A stretch of DNA of 64,000 nucleotides. Source: Cristatella mucedo (taxonomy: Eukaryota; Bryozoa; Phylactolaemata; Cristatellidae). The notes beneath the pieces were generated by a model. It was not told the DNA's origin. It did no database searches and saw only the letters and a program-made list of their open reading frames with translations. Location: assembly GCA_009760855.2 (NCBI GenBank), contig WPIO01000185.1, positions 418,001-482,000 of the forward strand. The letters are read 5' to 3'. Made by a program: the position numbers and the translations under genes. Of this stretch, positions 1 to 10,255 are shown piece after piece (within the stretch, counting starts at the first letter, position 1; each line of letters begins with the position of its first letter).

Positions 1-140
1 ACGGTCTTTAAGCGGAGGAATGAAACCGCTAATTTAGCGTCCATACGGAACCTGAGGCCACGAGGAGGCTGAAACTGGTGCCGCAGTTCAGCTAGGTACG
101 ACGGAGCCAAGCCGTGGCAGGCCTTGCGGGTCAGTGTTTG
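1..140 (-). mobile_element. LINE-B fragment
   Basis: This stretch matches the better preserved LINE-B copy at about 37940-38075, in the same orientation and with many substitutions. Both contain the words TCTTTAAGCGGAGGAATG and GGAGCCAAGC. It corresponds to the region encoding the C-terminal part of the LINE-B protein. The copy runs off the left edge of the window, so its full length is unknown. Confidence 0.7.
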
Positions 141-1431
141 ATGATGCTCGCTGGCTGAATCGCGAGCAATTAGATCGGCACAAGATGACTGCTAAGGGTC
201 AAGACAAATTCCACATTCTCAGCCATTATTAACTTCTTTCGTGCACTCGTCATCAAAAGCTCCTCTCAGTACGGCCGTACCTGCCGTAGCATAAAATATT
301 GTTCCGCTAATAGAAGGGCTGGCTTTGCACGAAGCCAAGTACGCTCATGCCTTTACTAGCATGCGAAAATATCTATTGCCCGCTCAAAAGCTAACACATA
401 TGCCATTTGGTATGTGTGCATTTAGTGTCACGCCATCCCGCCGCGCGATTCTTTATGACCTCGATTGTCTGGCCAGGCATTGAGGTCACCAGCTTCTCTG
501 CTGTCTCTTCTGCTGCAGCGCATTCCACGGAATCTGAGTTTTACCGGAGCGCTCGGCTCCCGGTGTTGGTCAAACGCCTCAGCCGACGGTAGTATCGCCA
601 CGTCGCGCCCCAGTCGTTTTAGGGTTTCAAATCGGATGACTGACTGGGCTACTGCATCAGCAAACTGCAGCAAGGATTCGTCAACAACACTTTGATTCAG
701 TGCTATTGTTGGTCAAGTGAGTTGGGATAAAAAGCTTAAATACTTTCTTCAGATGTCACTACGAGCGGCAGCGTTAGCCATTAGGGCTCTTCTGCCACTA
801 TATAAATAAGGACAAGCTAGCACAGGTCTATAAGTCAAGCAAGACGCCGCGCCGCTACACCTTAATGTTGCTACTGTAGCAAATGAGCGATAGAAGCCAA
901 AAAAGGTCGCACCCGATTAAATCGTTCATGTCCTTTGCATGAGCGATATATTCCAAAGACGCTAATGGGTTACACCTCCTGCAGCTGACGTAGGCGAGCT
1001 CCAGCCTGTAGGCCAGATACGGCCCACTCCAGTCCGGCCTAACGCCGCCTAATTATGTATTGTCGGATCCGGCCTAATTGCATTTTCGCGATTTTTTCCT
1101 CTTCGTTACTAATGGCTGCAGCTCAAGCCGTTGTCCGGCATGATTTTTAGAGCTGATGTCTGGCTCATGTAAGAATTGTATTATAATATTGTATATATAT
1201 ATATATATATATATAAATTATAATATCATTGCCGTGCGCGTCTCCGCGAACATCAGTGGCGACTGTTTGTTTGTTCGTCTGGCCACTGGCTCACTCCACC
1301 GGGCCAGCAAAGCGGGCCTTATTTGCAATCTTTTTGATCTCCTGAAATGGTCTAGTGGTCCGAAAAGTTTGCCGACCCTGTCCTACAGCATCCGCACGCG
1401 ATCTCGGGGTCTGCTTCTTAAGAGAGACCTT
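141..1431. other. unassigned intergenic sequence
   Basis: I recognise no gene or repeat family here apart from a short (TA)n run near 1190-1215. The open frames at 407-695 are short, overlap on both strands and have no recognisable domain. Confidence 0.5.
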
Positions 1432-1665
1432 ATAATAATAATAATAATAATTCACTTGATAAAGCGCCCTCAGAGAACTTAATCTCTCTCTAGGCACTTT
1501 ACATTTGCTGCAAAGTGAAATGCAATTGAATGGTAAGTAAAATCATGCTTGAAAAACAAGCAAAATGAATAATACGGTTAGGTGTGACATGCACAGGGTC
1601 AGCATGCGAATGTGGTTAGTGGCAGCATGCACAGTGTCAGCACGCATAAGCACATCTAGGACGAA

Positions 1666-2136
1666 TCACAGGGACCCGCTAAATGCTGCCCTAAATAGGT
1701 GTGTTTTTAGGTTCCTTTTAAATGTGGTCAGGTCGGGGGATGTTCTGACGCAGGTCGGGAGGGAGTTCCAGGCTGTCGGAGCATACGAACTAAATGCACG
1801 GTCTCCAAAGGATTTAAGGTTTGTACGAGGTATTTCTAGACTGTTGGCTTCCAAAAAGCGGGTGGTACGATGCTTGGCCTGATGGGGGAATATCTCGGAG
1901 AGATAGTCTGGAGCCATAGAATGAAGGGACCTAAAAGTGAGCGACAAAACCTTGAAGTCAATCCGTTGCTTGACTGGTAGCCAGTGCAGGTCGGCGAGAA
2001 GTGGAGTAATGTGGCAACTGCTACGCTCATGACAGACAAGTCTAGCTGCCGAGTTTTGCACCAGCTGCAATCGCCTGATCGCACATGCTGGTAGGCCAGT
2101 AAGCAGTGAGTTGCAGAAGTCGAGAAGGGATGTCAC
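1666..2136 (-). pseudogene. LINE-A ORF2 C-terminal domain (copy 1)
   Basis: The translation carries the conserved region after the reverse transcriptase of jockey/CR1-type LINEs: CNSLLTGLP, then HITPLLADLHWLPVKQRID, then SFGDRAFSSYAPTAWNSLP and the terminal FKRNLKTHLF. The frame ends in a stop just before the 3' UTR, as in the other LINE-A copies. It is a piece of a broken ORF2, not a free-standing gene. Confidence 0.85.
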
Positions 2137-2197
2137 AAATGCATGAACTAACTTGGACGTGGTATCTTTATCTAAACAAGCCCGAATTTTAGCAATG

Positions 2198-3139
2198 CTA
2201 TGAAGCTGAAAATAGGCAGATTTGACTGATACGAGCTTGATATAATATGATATGATTTGAGCTGATATGGTCGTCTAACGAGAGGTCGCTTTGGAATATG
2301 ACACCTAGATTTCGAGCTGATTCAACTGGAGATATGCTGGCAGAGCCAATTTTGAGAGTCAGCCTTTCCAATCTCTGAATCACACTGGGTTTGCCCATTA
2401 CAAGTAAGTTAGTTTTATCATCGTTTAGTTTTAGAAAATTTGCTGCCACCCATGTGCGGATGTCCTCAATGCATGCAGCTAGTGAGTTGAGAGAATTTGA
2501 GGTGCTCGAAGGCTGGGAGGGATCAAAGCAAAGGTACAACTGAGTGTCATCCGCATAGAAGTGAAAGCCTAGATTGTGCTTGGCAATCACATCAGCAAGA
2601 GGCAGAGTAGAAACCGTGAAAAGAACCGGACCTAGCTCTGAGCCCTGAGGTACTCCATATTTCAGAGGTACTTCAGATGATCTTTGTCCATTCACGTCAA
2701 TACTCTGGAGTCTCCCACTGAGCTATGACCTGAACCACTGCAGAGCAGTGCCAGTGATGCCCAGGCGAGATGAGAGGTGCTCTAGAAGAACTTTGTGATC
2801 GATGGTATCAAAAGCTGCCGAAAGATCAAGCAAAACAAGCAGAGACACTCTACCCATGTCTGCATTCCTAAGTAGGTCGTTGTATACCCGAAGCAATGCT
2901 GACTCTGTGGAGTGATTAGCTCTAAAGCCAGACTGGAACTTACTAGCAAGGTGTGAGGTTTCGATATACGAGTTTAGCTGGTCCGCCACGACCCGTTCGA
3001 GTGTCTTTGATAGGAATGGTAGAAGGGAAGCTGGGCGGTAGTTGCTTAAGTTTTCTTGGTCCAGTGTAGCTTTCTTGAGAAGTGGCCTGACTACAGCTTT
3101 TTTGAAAGGTGCTGGGACATGACCTGAGGCTAATGACAT
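2198..3139 (-). pseudogene. LINE-A reverse transcriptase domain, broken (copy 1)
   Basis: Two frames (2198-2695 and 2723-3139) together cover the RT fingers and palm. Visible motifs are LLDLSAAFDTIDH (RT motif A, first catalytic Asp), GVPQGSELGPVLF (motif B region) and FYADDTQLY (motif C, catalytic Asp pair). An in-frame stop near 2722 interrupts the serine/tyrosine-rich stretch between motifs A and B. The Glu in GSELGP is shared with copy 2, whereas copy 10 at 28.9 kb has GSVLGP, which marks copies 1 and 2 as a subfamily. Confidence 0.85.
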
Positions 3140-3859
3140 ATTGATTATGTTAGTTATGCATGGCAGCAGCAGATCAATGCAACGTAGGAGCAGGACAGTG
3201 GGAATAGGGTCCAGAGGACTTGTTGTCTTGTTTCATTGAGATACGAACTTGAGGACTAGATCACTAGTGACCTGCTTAAATGCAGACATTGAGGTGCAGC
3301 CACGAACCGAGGAACAGCATTCTAGTGGGGAGGTTGTCATCGCAGGGATGGATTCCCTGATCTTGTCTATCTTCTGCACAAAGAATCGAGAGAAGCGATC
3401 GGCTAGATCATCACAAGGATCATCAGGTAAGGAGGTAATCTGGGAACGGTTGAGGAGATGGTTTATTGTCGACATCAGCATTTTAGGATTGTGCATCTGT
3501 GATTCAACAATGTTTTTATAGAAGCTAGACTCGGCCTTTGCTAGGATCTAGGATCTCTTATACTAGACGGCCATATCACCTTCACAATTGTGTCTGTCAA
3601 CTTTAAACTACTCACGTTTCAAAACTTCGGGCCTGCTGAGACAAGGTTATCGCATGCTGGCGGATCCATGAATTTGCAACATCTCGTCCCTACTTCTGTT
3701 ACTCACTACTCACAGATCGTCAGGGCGGTGCAAATATAGATGGTGGAAAACTCTGCAGGCTCGACTTATCGGCTTACGAACATTGCAATTGCCAAATTTG
3801 ACTACTTCTCGCCTACTTACGCTAGCTTTCTATCAGGCAGCATATCAAATTCGAGGTTT

Positions 3860-4065
3860 TGTCGCTCACTTTCAAGTCCCTTTAGTCTCCTGCTTCTGCC
3901 TACCCTTTCAAGCTGCTAACAATCAAGCGAGGCACTGTGCCACCCGCTCTTCTGAATTTAGTCCGTTCATTATCAATACCTGCCTCTAACCAACCTCAAA
4001 TCCTTTGCAGACCGTGCCGCTGCAAAATCAACTTAAAAGCGCATCTTTTAAAAGATGTAATTTTT
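3860..4065 (+). mobile_element. LINE-A fragment (old, 3' coding part)
   Basis: The sequence AGGTTTTGTCGCTCACTTTCAAGTCCC and the following region match the C-terminal coding part of LINE-A (compare 5820-6070), with many changes. It is an old, broken piece lying between the two young LINE-A copies. Confidence 0.6.
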
Positions 4066-4074
4066 TTTACAACG

Positions 4075-4132
4075 ACCTAAGGAAATCAATCTCTATCCAG
4101 GTGCTTCAGATATGTCCAAGGGCTCAAGCCCA
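4075..4132 (-). mobile_element. SINE1 fragment
   Basis: The run from about 4085, with CTCTATCCAGGTGCTTCA and then GGGCTCAAGCCCACGCC, matches the body of the SINE1 copy at 46135-46185 in the same orientation. It includes the tRNA B-box-like GGGCTYRAGCCC. Only the middle of the element is left. Confidence 0.55.
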
Positions 4133-4306
4133 CGCCTTTAAACGACATTAAACTAGCCAAGTCTACTAAACGAAAGCTTGAAAAAGCATACAAAAGATCC
4201 GGACTAACTGTCCATCGACAGGCATATGAAGACTACTGTAGGTTGTACCAATCGATCCTAGCAAAGGCTAAGTCTATTTTTTATAAAAAAAATTGTTGAA
4301 TCACAG

Positions 4307-5382
4307 ATGCACAATCCTAAAATGCTGATGTCGACAATAAACCATCTCCTCAACCGTTCCCAGATTACCTCCTTACCTGATGATCCTAGTGATGATCTAG
4401 CCGATCGCTTCTCTCGATTCTTTGTGCAGAAGATAGACAAGATCAGGGAATCCATCCCTGCGATGACAACCTCCCCACTAGAATGCTGTTCCTCGGTTCG
4501 TGGCTGCATCTCAATGTCTGCATTTAAGCAGGTCACTAGTGATCTAGTCCTAAAGTTCGTATCTCAATCAAACAAGACAACAAGTCCTCTGGACCCTATT
4601 TCCACTGTCCTGCTCCTACGTTGCATTGATCTGCTGCTGCCATGCATAACTAACATAATCAATATGTCATTAGCCTCAGGTCATGTCCCAGCACCTTTCA
4701 AAAAAGCTGTAGTCAGGCCACTTCTCAAGAAAGCTACACTGGACCAAGAAAACTTAAGCAACTACCGCCCAGTCTCCCTTCTACCATTCCTATCAAAGTA
4801 CTCGAACGGGTCGTGGCAGACCAGCTGAACTCGTATATCGAAACCTCACACCTTGCTAGTAAGTTCCAGTCTGGCTTTAGAGCTAATCACTCCACAGAGT
4901 CAGCATTGCTTCGGGTATACAACGACCTACTTAGGAATGCAGACATGGGTAGAGTGTCTCTGCTTGTTTTGCTTGATCTTTCAGCAGCTTTTGATACCAT
5001 CGATCACAAAGTTCTTCTAGAGCACCTCTCATCTCGCCTGGGCATCACTGGCACTGCTCTGCAGTGGTTCAGGTCCTATCTCAGTGGGAGACTCCAGAGT
5101 ATTGACGTGAATGGACAAAGATCATCTGAAGTACCTCTGAAATATGGAGTACCTCAGGGCTCAGAGCTAGGTCCGGTTCTTTTCATGGTTTATACTCTGC
5201 CTCTTGCTGATGTGATTGCCAAGCACAATCTAGGCTTTCACTTCTATGCGGATGACACTCAGTTGTACCTTTGCTTTGATCCCTCCCAGCCTTCGAGCAC
5301 CTCAAATTCTCTCAACTCACTAGCTGCATGCATTGATGACATCCGCACATGGATGGCAGCAAATTTTCTAAAACAACGATGA
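4307..5382 (+). pseudogene. LINE-A reverse transcriptase region, frameshifted (copy 2)
   Basis: Two overlapping frames cover the pre-RT linker and fingers (4307-4828) and the palm (4813-5382). RT motif A (LLDLSAAFDTIDH), motif B (GVPQGSELGPVLF) and the catalytic FYADDTQLY are all intact. The frame change lies at about 4798, within the SKTLERVVADQL block. The enzyme class copies the LINE RNA at a nicked chromosomal target. Here it is a relic. Confidence 0.88.
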
Positions 5383-5401
5383 TAAAACTAACTTACTAGT
5401 T

Positions 5402-6106
5402 ATGAGCAAACCCAGTGTGATCCAGAAATTGGAAAGGCTGACTCTCAAAATTGGCTCTGCCAGCATATCTCCAGTTGAATCAGTTCGGAATCTAGGTGTC
5501 ATATTCCAAAGCGACCTCTCGTTAGACGACCATATCAGCTCCACAGTCAAATCTGCCTATTTTCAGCTTCATAACATTGCTAAAATTCGGGCTTGTTTAG
5601 ATAAAGATACCACGTCCAAGTTAGTTCATGCATTTGTGACATCCCGTCTCGACTTTTGCAACTCACTGCTTACTGGCCGACCAGCATGTGCGATCAGGCG
5701 ATTGCAGCTGGTGCACAACTCTGCAGCTAGGCTTGTCTGTCGTGTGCGTCGCAGTTGCCACATTACTCCACTTCTCACCGACCTGCACTGGCTACCAGTC
5801 AAGCAACGGATTGACTTCAAGGTTTTGTCGCTCACTTTTAGGTCCCTTCATTCTATGGCTCCAGCCTATCTTTCAGATATACTACCCCATCAGGCCAAGC
5901 ATCGTACCACCCGCTTCTCGGAATCCAACAGTCTAGAAATACCTCATACAAACCTTAAATCCTTTGGAGATCGTGCATTTAGTTCATGTGCTCCCAAAGC
6001 CTGGAACTCCCTCCCGACCTGCGTCAAAACATTCCCTGACCTGACCACATTTAAAAGGAACCTAAAAACACACCTATTTAGGACAGCATTTAGTGGGTCC
6101 CTGTGA
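5402..6106 (+). pseudogene. LINE-A ORF2 C-terminal region (copy 2)
   Basis: This open frame of 234 codons covers the thumb and C-terminal domain. It has ARNLGVIFQSDLSLDDHIS-like sequence at the start (here VRNLGV), then TSRLDFCNSLLTGRP, HITPLLTDLHWLPVKQRID and FKRNLKTHLF, and ends at the normal LINE-A stop. The assigned start is only the first start-like codon after the frameshift; the true ORF continued from upstream. Confidence 0.85.
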
Positions 6107-6345
6107 TTCGTCTTTGATATGCTTATGCGTGCTGACACTGTGCATGCTCTCACTAACCACATTTGCATGCTGACCCTGTGCATGTCACCCCTAACCATAT
6201 TATTCATCTCGTATGTTTTTCAAGCATGATTTTACTTACCATTCATTGCATTTCACTTTACAGCAAATGTAAAGCGCCTAGAGAGAGATTGAGCTCTCTG
6301 AGGGCGCTTTATCAAGTGAATTATTATTATTATTATTATTATTAC

Positions 6346-6900
6346 GCCTTCGGTCATCAAATGCATTAATTTTCACCTCGGTCATTAAGGGTGAGCTCCT
6401 TTAATCCTTGGACCTTGACGCCAGGGCGGCATGTTCCTTGCAGTACTCGCTGCTGTGTACTCGAGCTTAGTCCTTTGTGTGCTTCGGATGCTGAAGCGTT
6501 GCGCATCACCTACAGGCAGTCGAAACGTTTCCCTTCCAGCACTTTTAAGAACCTAAAAAGAGATTTATATACTCTGATGAGCCATACGAATGTCTTAATA
6601 TTCTAATCATAACGTATGCACAAAATCAGCCTTAGTGTGCAACCAACTTGTGCACAGGGCGAGCCATTAAGTGCAACAACTAGCCATCGCTGCAAATTGA
6701 TTTCCTTAGGGTCTCAGCCGTCGATTATTACATACTCAGCTCTTAATTATTAAACTCCAGCAACCGCTAGCAATCTCTAGCATTGTGTTAATCTGACAAG
6801 TTCCACATGCCAGCAATTAACTATTGAGTACGTTTGAGCTTACGGGTTACACCTTCGGAAGTAGCAAACCTTAGTTTTAGTTGGATCATGACAATTAAAG
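6346..6900. other. unassigned intergenic sequence
   Basis: I see no gene, recognisable repeat or conserved motif in this stretch. The one open frame (6391-6606) has no domain signature. Confidence 0.5.
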
Positions 6901-7034
6901 AGACTAGAAGCTATGTAGGCCCTGAATCTTGCCTGCGATATTAATTTCTTGCCAATGATCAGTGACATAGCACAAAATGGGGACGGTACTAACCCCAAGA
7001 TGACTAAAAATAGATGCTTTAAGGTTAGTGTAAT

Positions 7035-7292
<258 letters not shown>

Positions 7293-7712
7293 TGAGGGTG
7301 CGTTTCGGGAAAGGGGAGAAAATGCATTCGAACGACAGAAGGTGTCGCGCGGCGGTGGACTGTGTCTTCAGTGCAGATAGAGGCTCGGCCTGTGGCGGCG
7401 GCGGCGGCGTCGTCCTTCGATCGGCCATCGTTCAACCGACGCTTTTCTTTTAATGATATGGCGTGCCCATCGCGAAATCCTAATATGGGCTTTCGAGAGT
7501 AAACAGTCGGGCGGGTGCGCTCGCGCGTCGTAATTGGCTACAGCGCTTCGCCTTCGACGACCTGGCTCTGGCCCTGGCCCGCTCGTGCAGAGGCGAAATC
7601 AAAGCACCGCGGACTCGGCGGCGGTGGCCGGACGCGAGCAGTGCGCCTCCGCCTCGGGCCGCGTTCACCGACAGCCGCAACGAACGATCGACGCTGGGCG
7701 ACGATCTCACGT

Positions 7713-7750
7713 CTCGATTTCCGTCGAGCCGCCGCTCGACGGAAATCGAG
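7713..7750. repeat. perfect 16-bp inverted repeat (hairpin)
   Basis: CTCGATTTCCGTCGAG at 7713-7728 is followed by a 6-base loop and its exact reverse complement at 7735-7750. It sits inside the CpG-rich block. Confidence 0.9.
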
Positions 7751-8371
7751 CCGCTCCGCGCCGGCGGAAGGAGTAGCCGGAGCAGGCGGCGCGCCGAGCG
7801 CGCAGCAGAGCGGGAGCCGGAGGAAGCGGCCGGACGCAGACGCCGTAAGTTCACCTGCGCAGCCAGCGCCGCAGCCTTGAGAAAAGCGGCTGCGCTTGCG
7901 CTTGCGCGCGCGCGCTCGGCCGCGTGCGCTCGTTCGCCCGCCCCACCGTGATGGGATCTCGCGATCGCCGCCAATCGGCGGTCTCGACTGCCGCGTCGCT
8001 TGGAATCGGCGCCGCACCTTCCCTCGCTGCAGCCGAGCCTGCCCGATGACCGGCTGCTGCGCTTGTTCAGTCGCCGCTGCAGCCGTCGCCGTCTTCCGGG
8101 CCCTTGGCGGCGGCGGCGGTGGCGGCGGCGGCGGCGGCGACAAGCTACTACCAGCCATGTCAGCGGTGATTGGCTCAAACCGGTCCAACGACGCCGAATC
8201 CGCCGACCGGTCGAACGCGTCGCTAAAAAAAGCCTCTGGCTCTCGCAGCGTTTGCTCGCCGCTCGGCGGGCGCCCGCGCTGGCAGCAGCGAGGCAGCTAT
8301 TCGTTACGAGCGGCGGCGAAGCTTTCAGCTCGCCCCCCCCATTCATCATCGCTCTTTCGGCCAGCTGGCGC

Positions 8372-8403
8372 TCGCCAGCGGGCGGGCGCCCGCCCGCTGG
8401 CGA
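8372..8403. repeat. perfect 32-bp GC-rich palindrome
   Basis: The sequence from 8372 to 8403 reads the same on both strands, with no spacer: left arm TCGCCAGCGGGCGGGC, right arm its exact reverse complement. It lies in the CpG-rich block. Confidence 0.9.
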
Positions 8404-8983
8404 TCAATTATTGCTCGCTCGCTCACCCTCGCCGATGCTTCTTCGAAAAGTTCGCGCCGCTTCGCGCGAGCTTTCTGAGCCGCACGTCGCCACCGGCGTC
8501 GTCCCGAGTCGGACGCGGCAGAGGGAGCCGTCGGCGTTTCGAGCTAGTGGCTGTACGCCCGGGGTCTTTGGAGCGGCCGCGATCGCCTCTTGATGGCGAG
8601 AGTGCTGTGCCACTGTGCAAGCAAGCCACGAGAGCTCGGCCGTCGCTTGGACGCAACTTGGCCGCCGCCGCCTCCGCCGCGATGAGCGCAACCGCCGCCG
8701 CCGCAGCCGCCGCTCATCTTGGACGCGCGCGCTCGCGACGATCGGCTCCAATGGCCGCTGCCACGTTGGTGACGTTGGCGGCGGCGGCCTCTACGTTCGG
8801 ACAGAGCGCCGGGCCGCCGGCGCAGAGCCCGCTACGACGCCAGCCCTTACCTTCGCGCGACAAGTGTAACGGTGCGATGGTCCCACGATCGTAAGCTATG
8901 AGCTTGACAGCTGAGCCTCGATTGGGAGCGATTGAATTTTGCCGCAGAATGAGGACGCTTCTGAAGTAGCCGAGGCAAGCCGA

Positions 8984-9070
8984 TAATAATAATAATAACA
9001 ATAATAATAATACGCTTGATAAGGCGCCGTCAGAGAACTCAAGCACCTTCTAGGTGCTTTACATTCGAGG
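8984..9070 (-). mobile_element. LINE-A 3' tail fragment
   Basis: An (AAT)n run is followed by CGCTTGATAAGGCGCCGTCAGAGAACTC and a hairpin partner, matching the LINE-A 3' end on the minus strand. Only about 85 bases remain, so this is an extremely truncated insertion. Confidence 0.7.
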
Positions 9071-9094
9071 CTTATGAGCAGCGTTATGTATGCT

Positions 9095-9505
9095 AATGAT
9101 AATAATAACACATTTGATAAAGCGCCCTCAGAGAACTAAATCTCTTTCTAGGCGCTTTACCATTGCTGCGAAGTATCGAATGGTTAGTGGTACCGCGCTC
9201 AATAACTAAGAAAAACATGGTTAGAGTGCATGCGCAGGGTCAGTATGCAAGTGTGGTTAGCGGCAACTTGCAACAGTGTCAGTACACATAAGCACATAAA
9301 GGACGAAGCACAGGGATCCACTAAATGCTGTGATAACTAGATACGTTTTTAGTTTCTTTTCAAATGTAGTCAAGTCAGGAAATGTAACGCAAGTCGGGAG
9401 GAGTTCCACTCTTTGGGAGCAAACGAACTAAAGGCATGGTCTCCAAAGGATTTGAGGTTTGTACGAGGTATTGCTAAATAGTTTGATTCCAAAAAGCGGT
9501 TAAAC
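9095..9505 (-). mobile_element. LINE-A 5'-truncated copy
   Basis: It starts with an (AAT)n tail and the hairpin (AAAGCGCCCTCAGAGAAC) and runs back through the 3' UTR (CAGGGTCAGTATGCAAGTGTGG) into the end of the coding region near 9440-9500. It is truncated and carries many small deletions. Confidence 0.8.
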
Positions 9506-10029
9506 GACGGCGAACGCCTGCGCTAGCGAATATTGTGACTTATGACCGGGTTACCATATAAGGCTTGTGCCTGACCGCAGCCGCCGGTTCTTGGAGTAAC
9601 GGTCTGCCGGTCGGCGAGTCTAACTCGGTGCGTTAGCTGCTGCGAGTCTGTTAGCGAGTCTGCAGGAAGTAACCGAGCGTATCAGCTGTGGAATGCAGGC
9701 TATTGTTGCATTTTTACCGATACGGTGTAGTTGCTAGCGCTCCTTGCGAAATGTTGACTACATTTTGTTATCGTCGGCGGATTGCTAGCTTCTGATCTTT
9801 GCACGTTGCACGCGTTGCGCCTCTACCCGAACTAGTGAGGCTTGGTCGGTCATGGATCACCGGTGAAGCCTTGAGCATGGGAATACAGCTTGCGATCTGT
9901 AGGCGCAGCACCTGGGCACGCAGGTGTGATGACAGCGCCATAAGACGGCAATGTAATTTAATATAATAAAGAATCATCGCCTGCAGTTCAACCAGACCAC
10001 GAAGGATTGTGGGTATTGTGCAAGAGAGG
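9506..10029. other. unassigned sequence
   Basis: No recognisable gene is present. The 3' side may include the badly decayed 3' UTR of the LINE-B copy that begins near 10030, but I cannot prove it. Confidence 0.4.
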
Positions 10030-10255
10030 TTTCTAAAGAGCACTCCAAGAAGCATACGCGGCTTTCGGTACGCATTCGGTAACCAAAAAGACTTCATCTC
10101 ACGCAACAAAGAGAAAAGGGAGGCATTGCAGAGTCAGGAGAGCAGTTGAGGTAGTGAGTAGCATGGAAGTAGCAGCTCAGCACGGCTGGAAAGGTTGTGC
10201 CATAGTCGGCAGCCAGAGGGAAAATGTAGCTGCATAAGAATTGCAGAAGTGGGCT
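10030..10255 (-). mobile_element. LINE-B fragment
   Basis: The region TTCATCTCACGCAACAAAGAGAAA through GGAAGTAGCAGCTCAG matches 37730-37825 in the same orientation. The translated minus strand contains LREMKSFWLPNAYRK, related to LRETKSVGYRMRTES at the C-terminus of the LINE-B copy at 37.7 kb. Confidence 0.75.

Larger units (their letters stand above)
1432..3600 (-). mobile_element. LINE-A copy 1 (CR1/L2-like non-LTR retrotransposon)
   Basis: This is a long, 5'-truncated LINE on the minus strand. Its 3' end is the (AAT)n run at 1432-1450, followed by the family hairpin (AAAGCGCC paired with GGCACTTT). Going upstream on the minus strand are the C-terminal domain (1666-2136), the palm with the catalytic FYADDTQLY motif (2198-2695), the fingers with the PLLKKATLDQENLSNYRPASLLP block (2723-3139), and the linker before the RT (3233-3496). 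Stops and frame changes separate these pieces, so the copy is dead, but it is close in sequence to LINE-A copy 2 and so is fairly young. The 5' endonuclease domain is missing, which is usual for truncated LINE insertions. Confidence 0.9.
4135..6345 (+). mobile_element. LINE-A copy 2 (CR1/L2-like non-LTR retrotransposon)
   Basis: This is the longest and best preserved plus-strand copy of the family. It starts in the linker before the RT (AYEDYCRLYQSILAKAKS readable near 4227-4280) and ends with the hairpin at about 6270-6322 and an (ATT)n tail at 6320-6345. The coding part lies in three frames (4307-4828, 4813-5382, 5402-6106). Compared with copy 10 (28.9 kb), one base is missing near 4798 and two bases near 5372. 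Together these shift the frame and then restore it, so the copy is inactive through only two small deletions. The 5' endonuclease domain is absent. Confidence 0.92.
7370..8890. promoter_or_regulatory. CpG-rich block, possible promoter/first-exon region
   Basis: Base composition changes sharply to GC-rich with very many CG dinucleotides, GGC/CCG trinucleotide runs (for example 8107-8140) and simultaneous open frames on both strands. That is typical of a CpG island, not of a real protein gene. None of the long frames (7480-8349 -, 7896-8894 +, 7538-8188 -) shows a recognisable domain. A strong splice-donor-like GCC|GTAAGT lies at 7842-7850 on the plus strand and would fit the end of a non-coding first exon. 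Calling this a promoter is inference from composition. Confidence 0.4.

Noticed and set aside
7480-8894. Several overlapping frames of 200-330 codons on both strands
   Set aside because: GC-rich sequence rarely produces stop codons. All frames are open at once, Arg/Ala/Pro-rich and without domains. I treat the region as a CpG-rich block.
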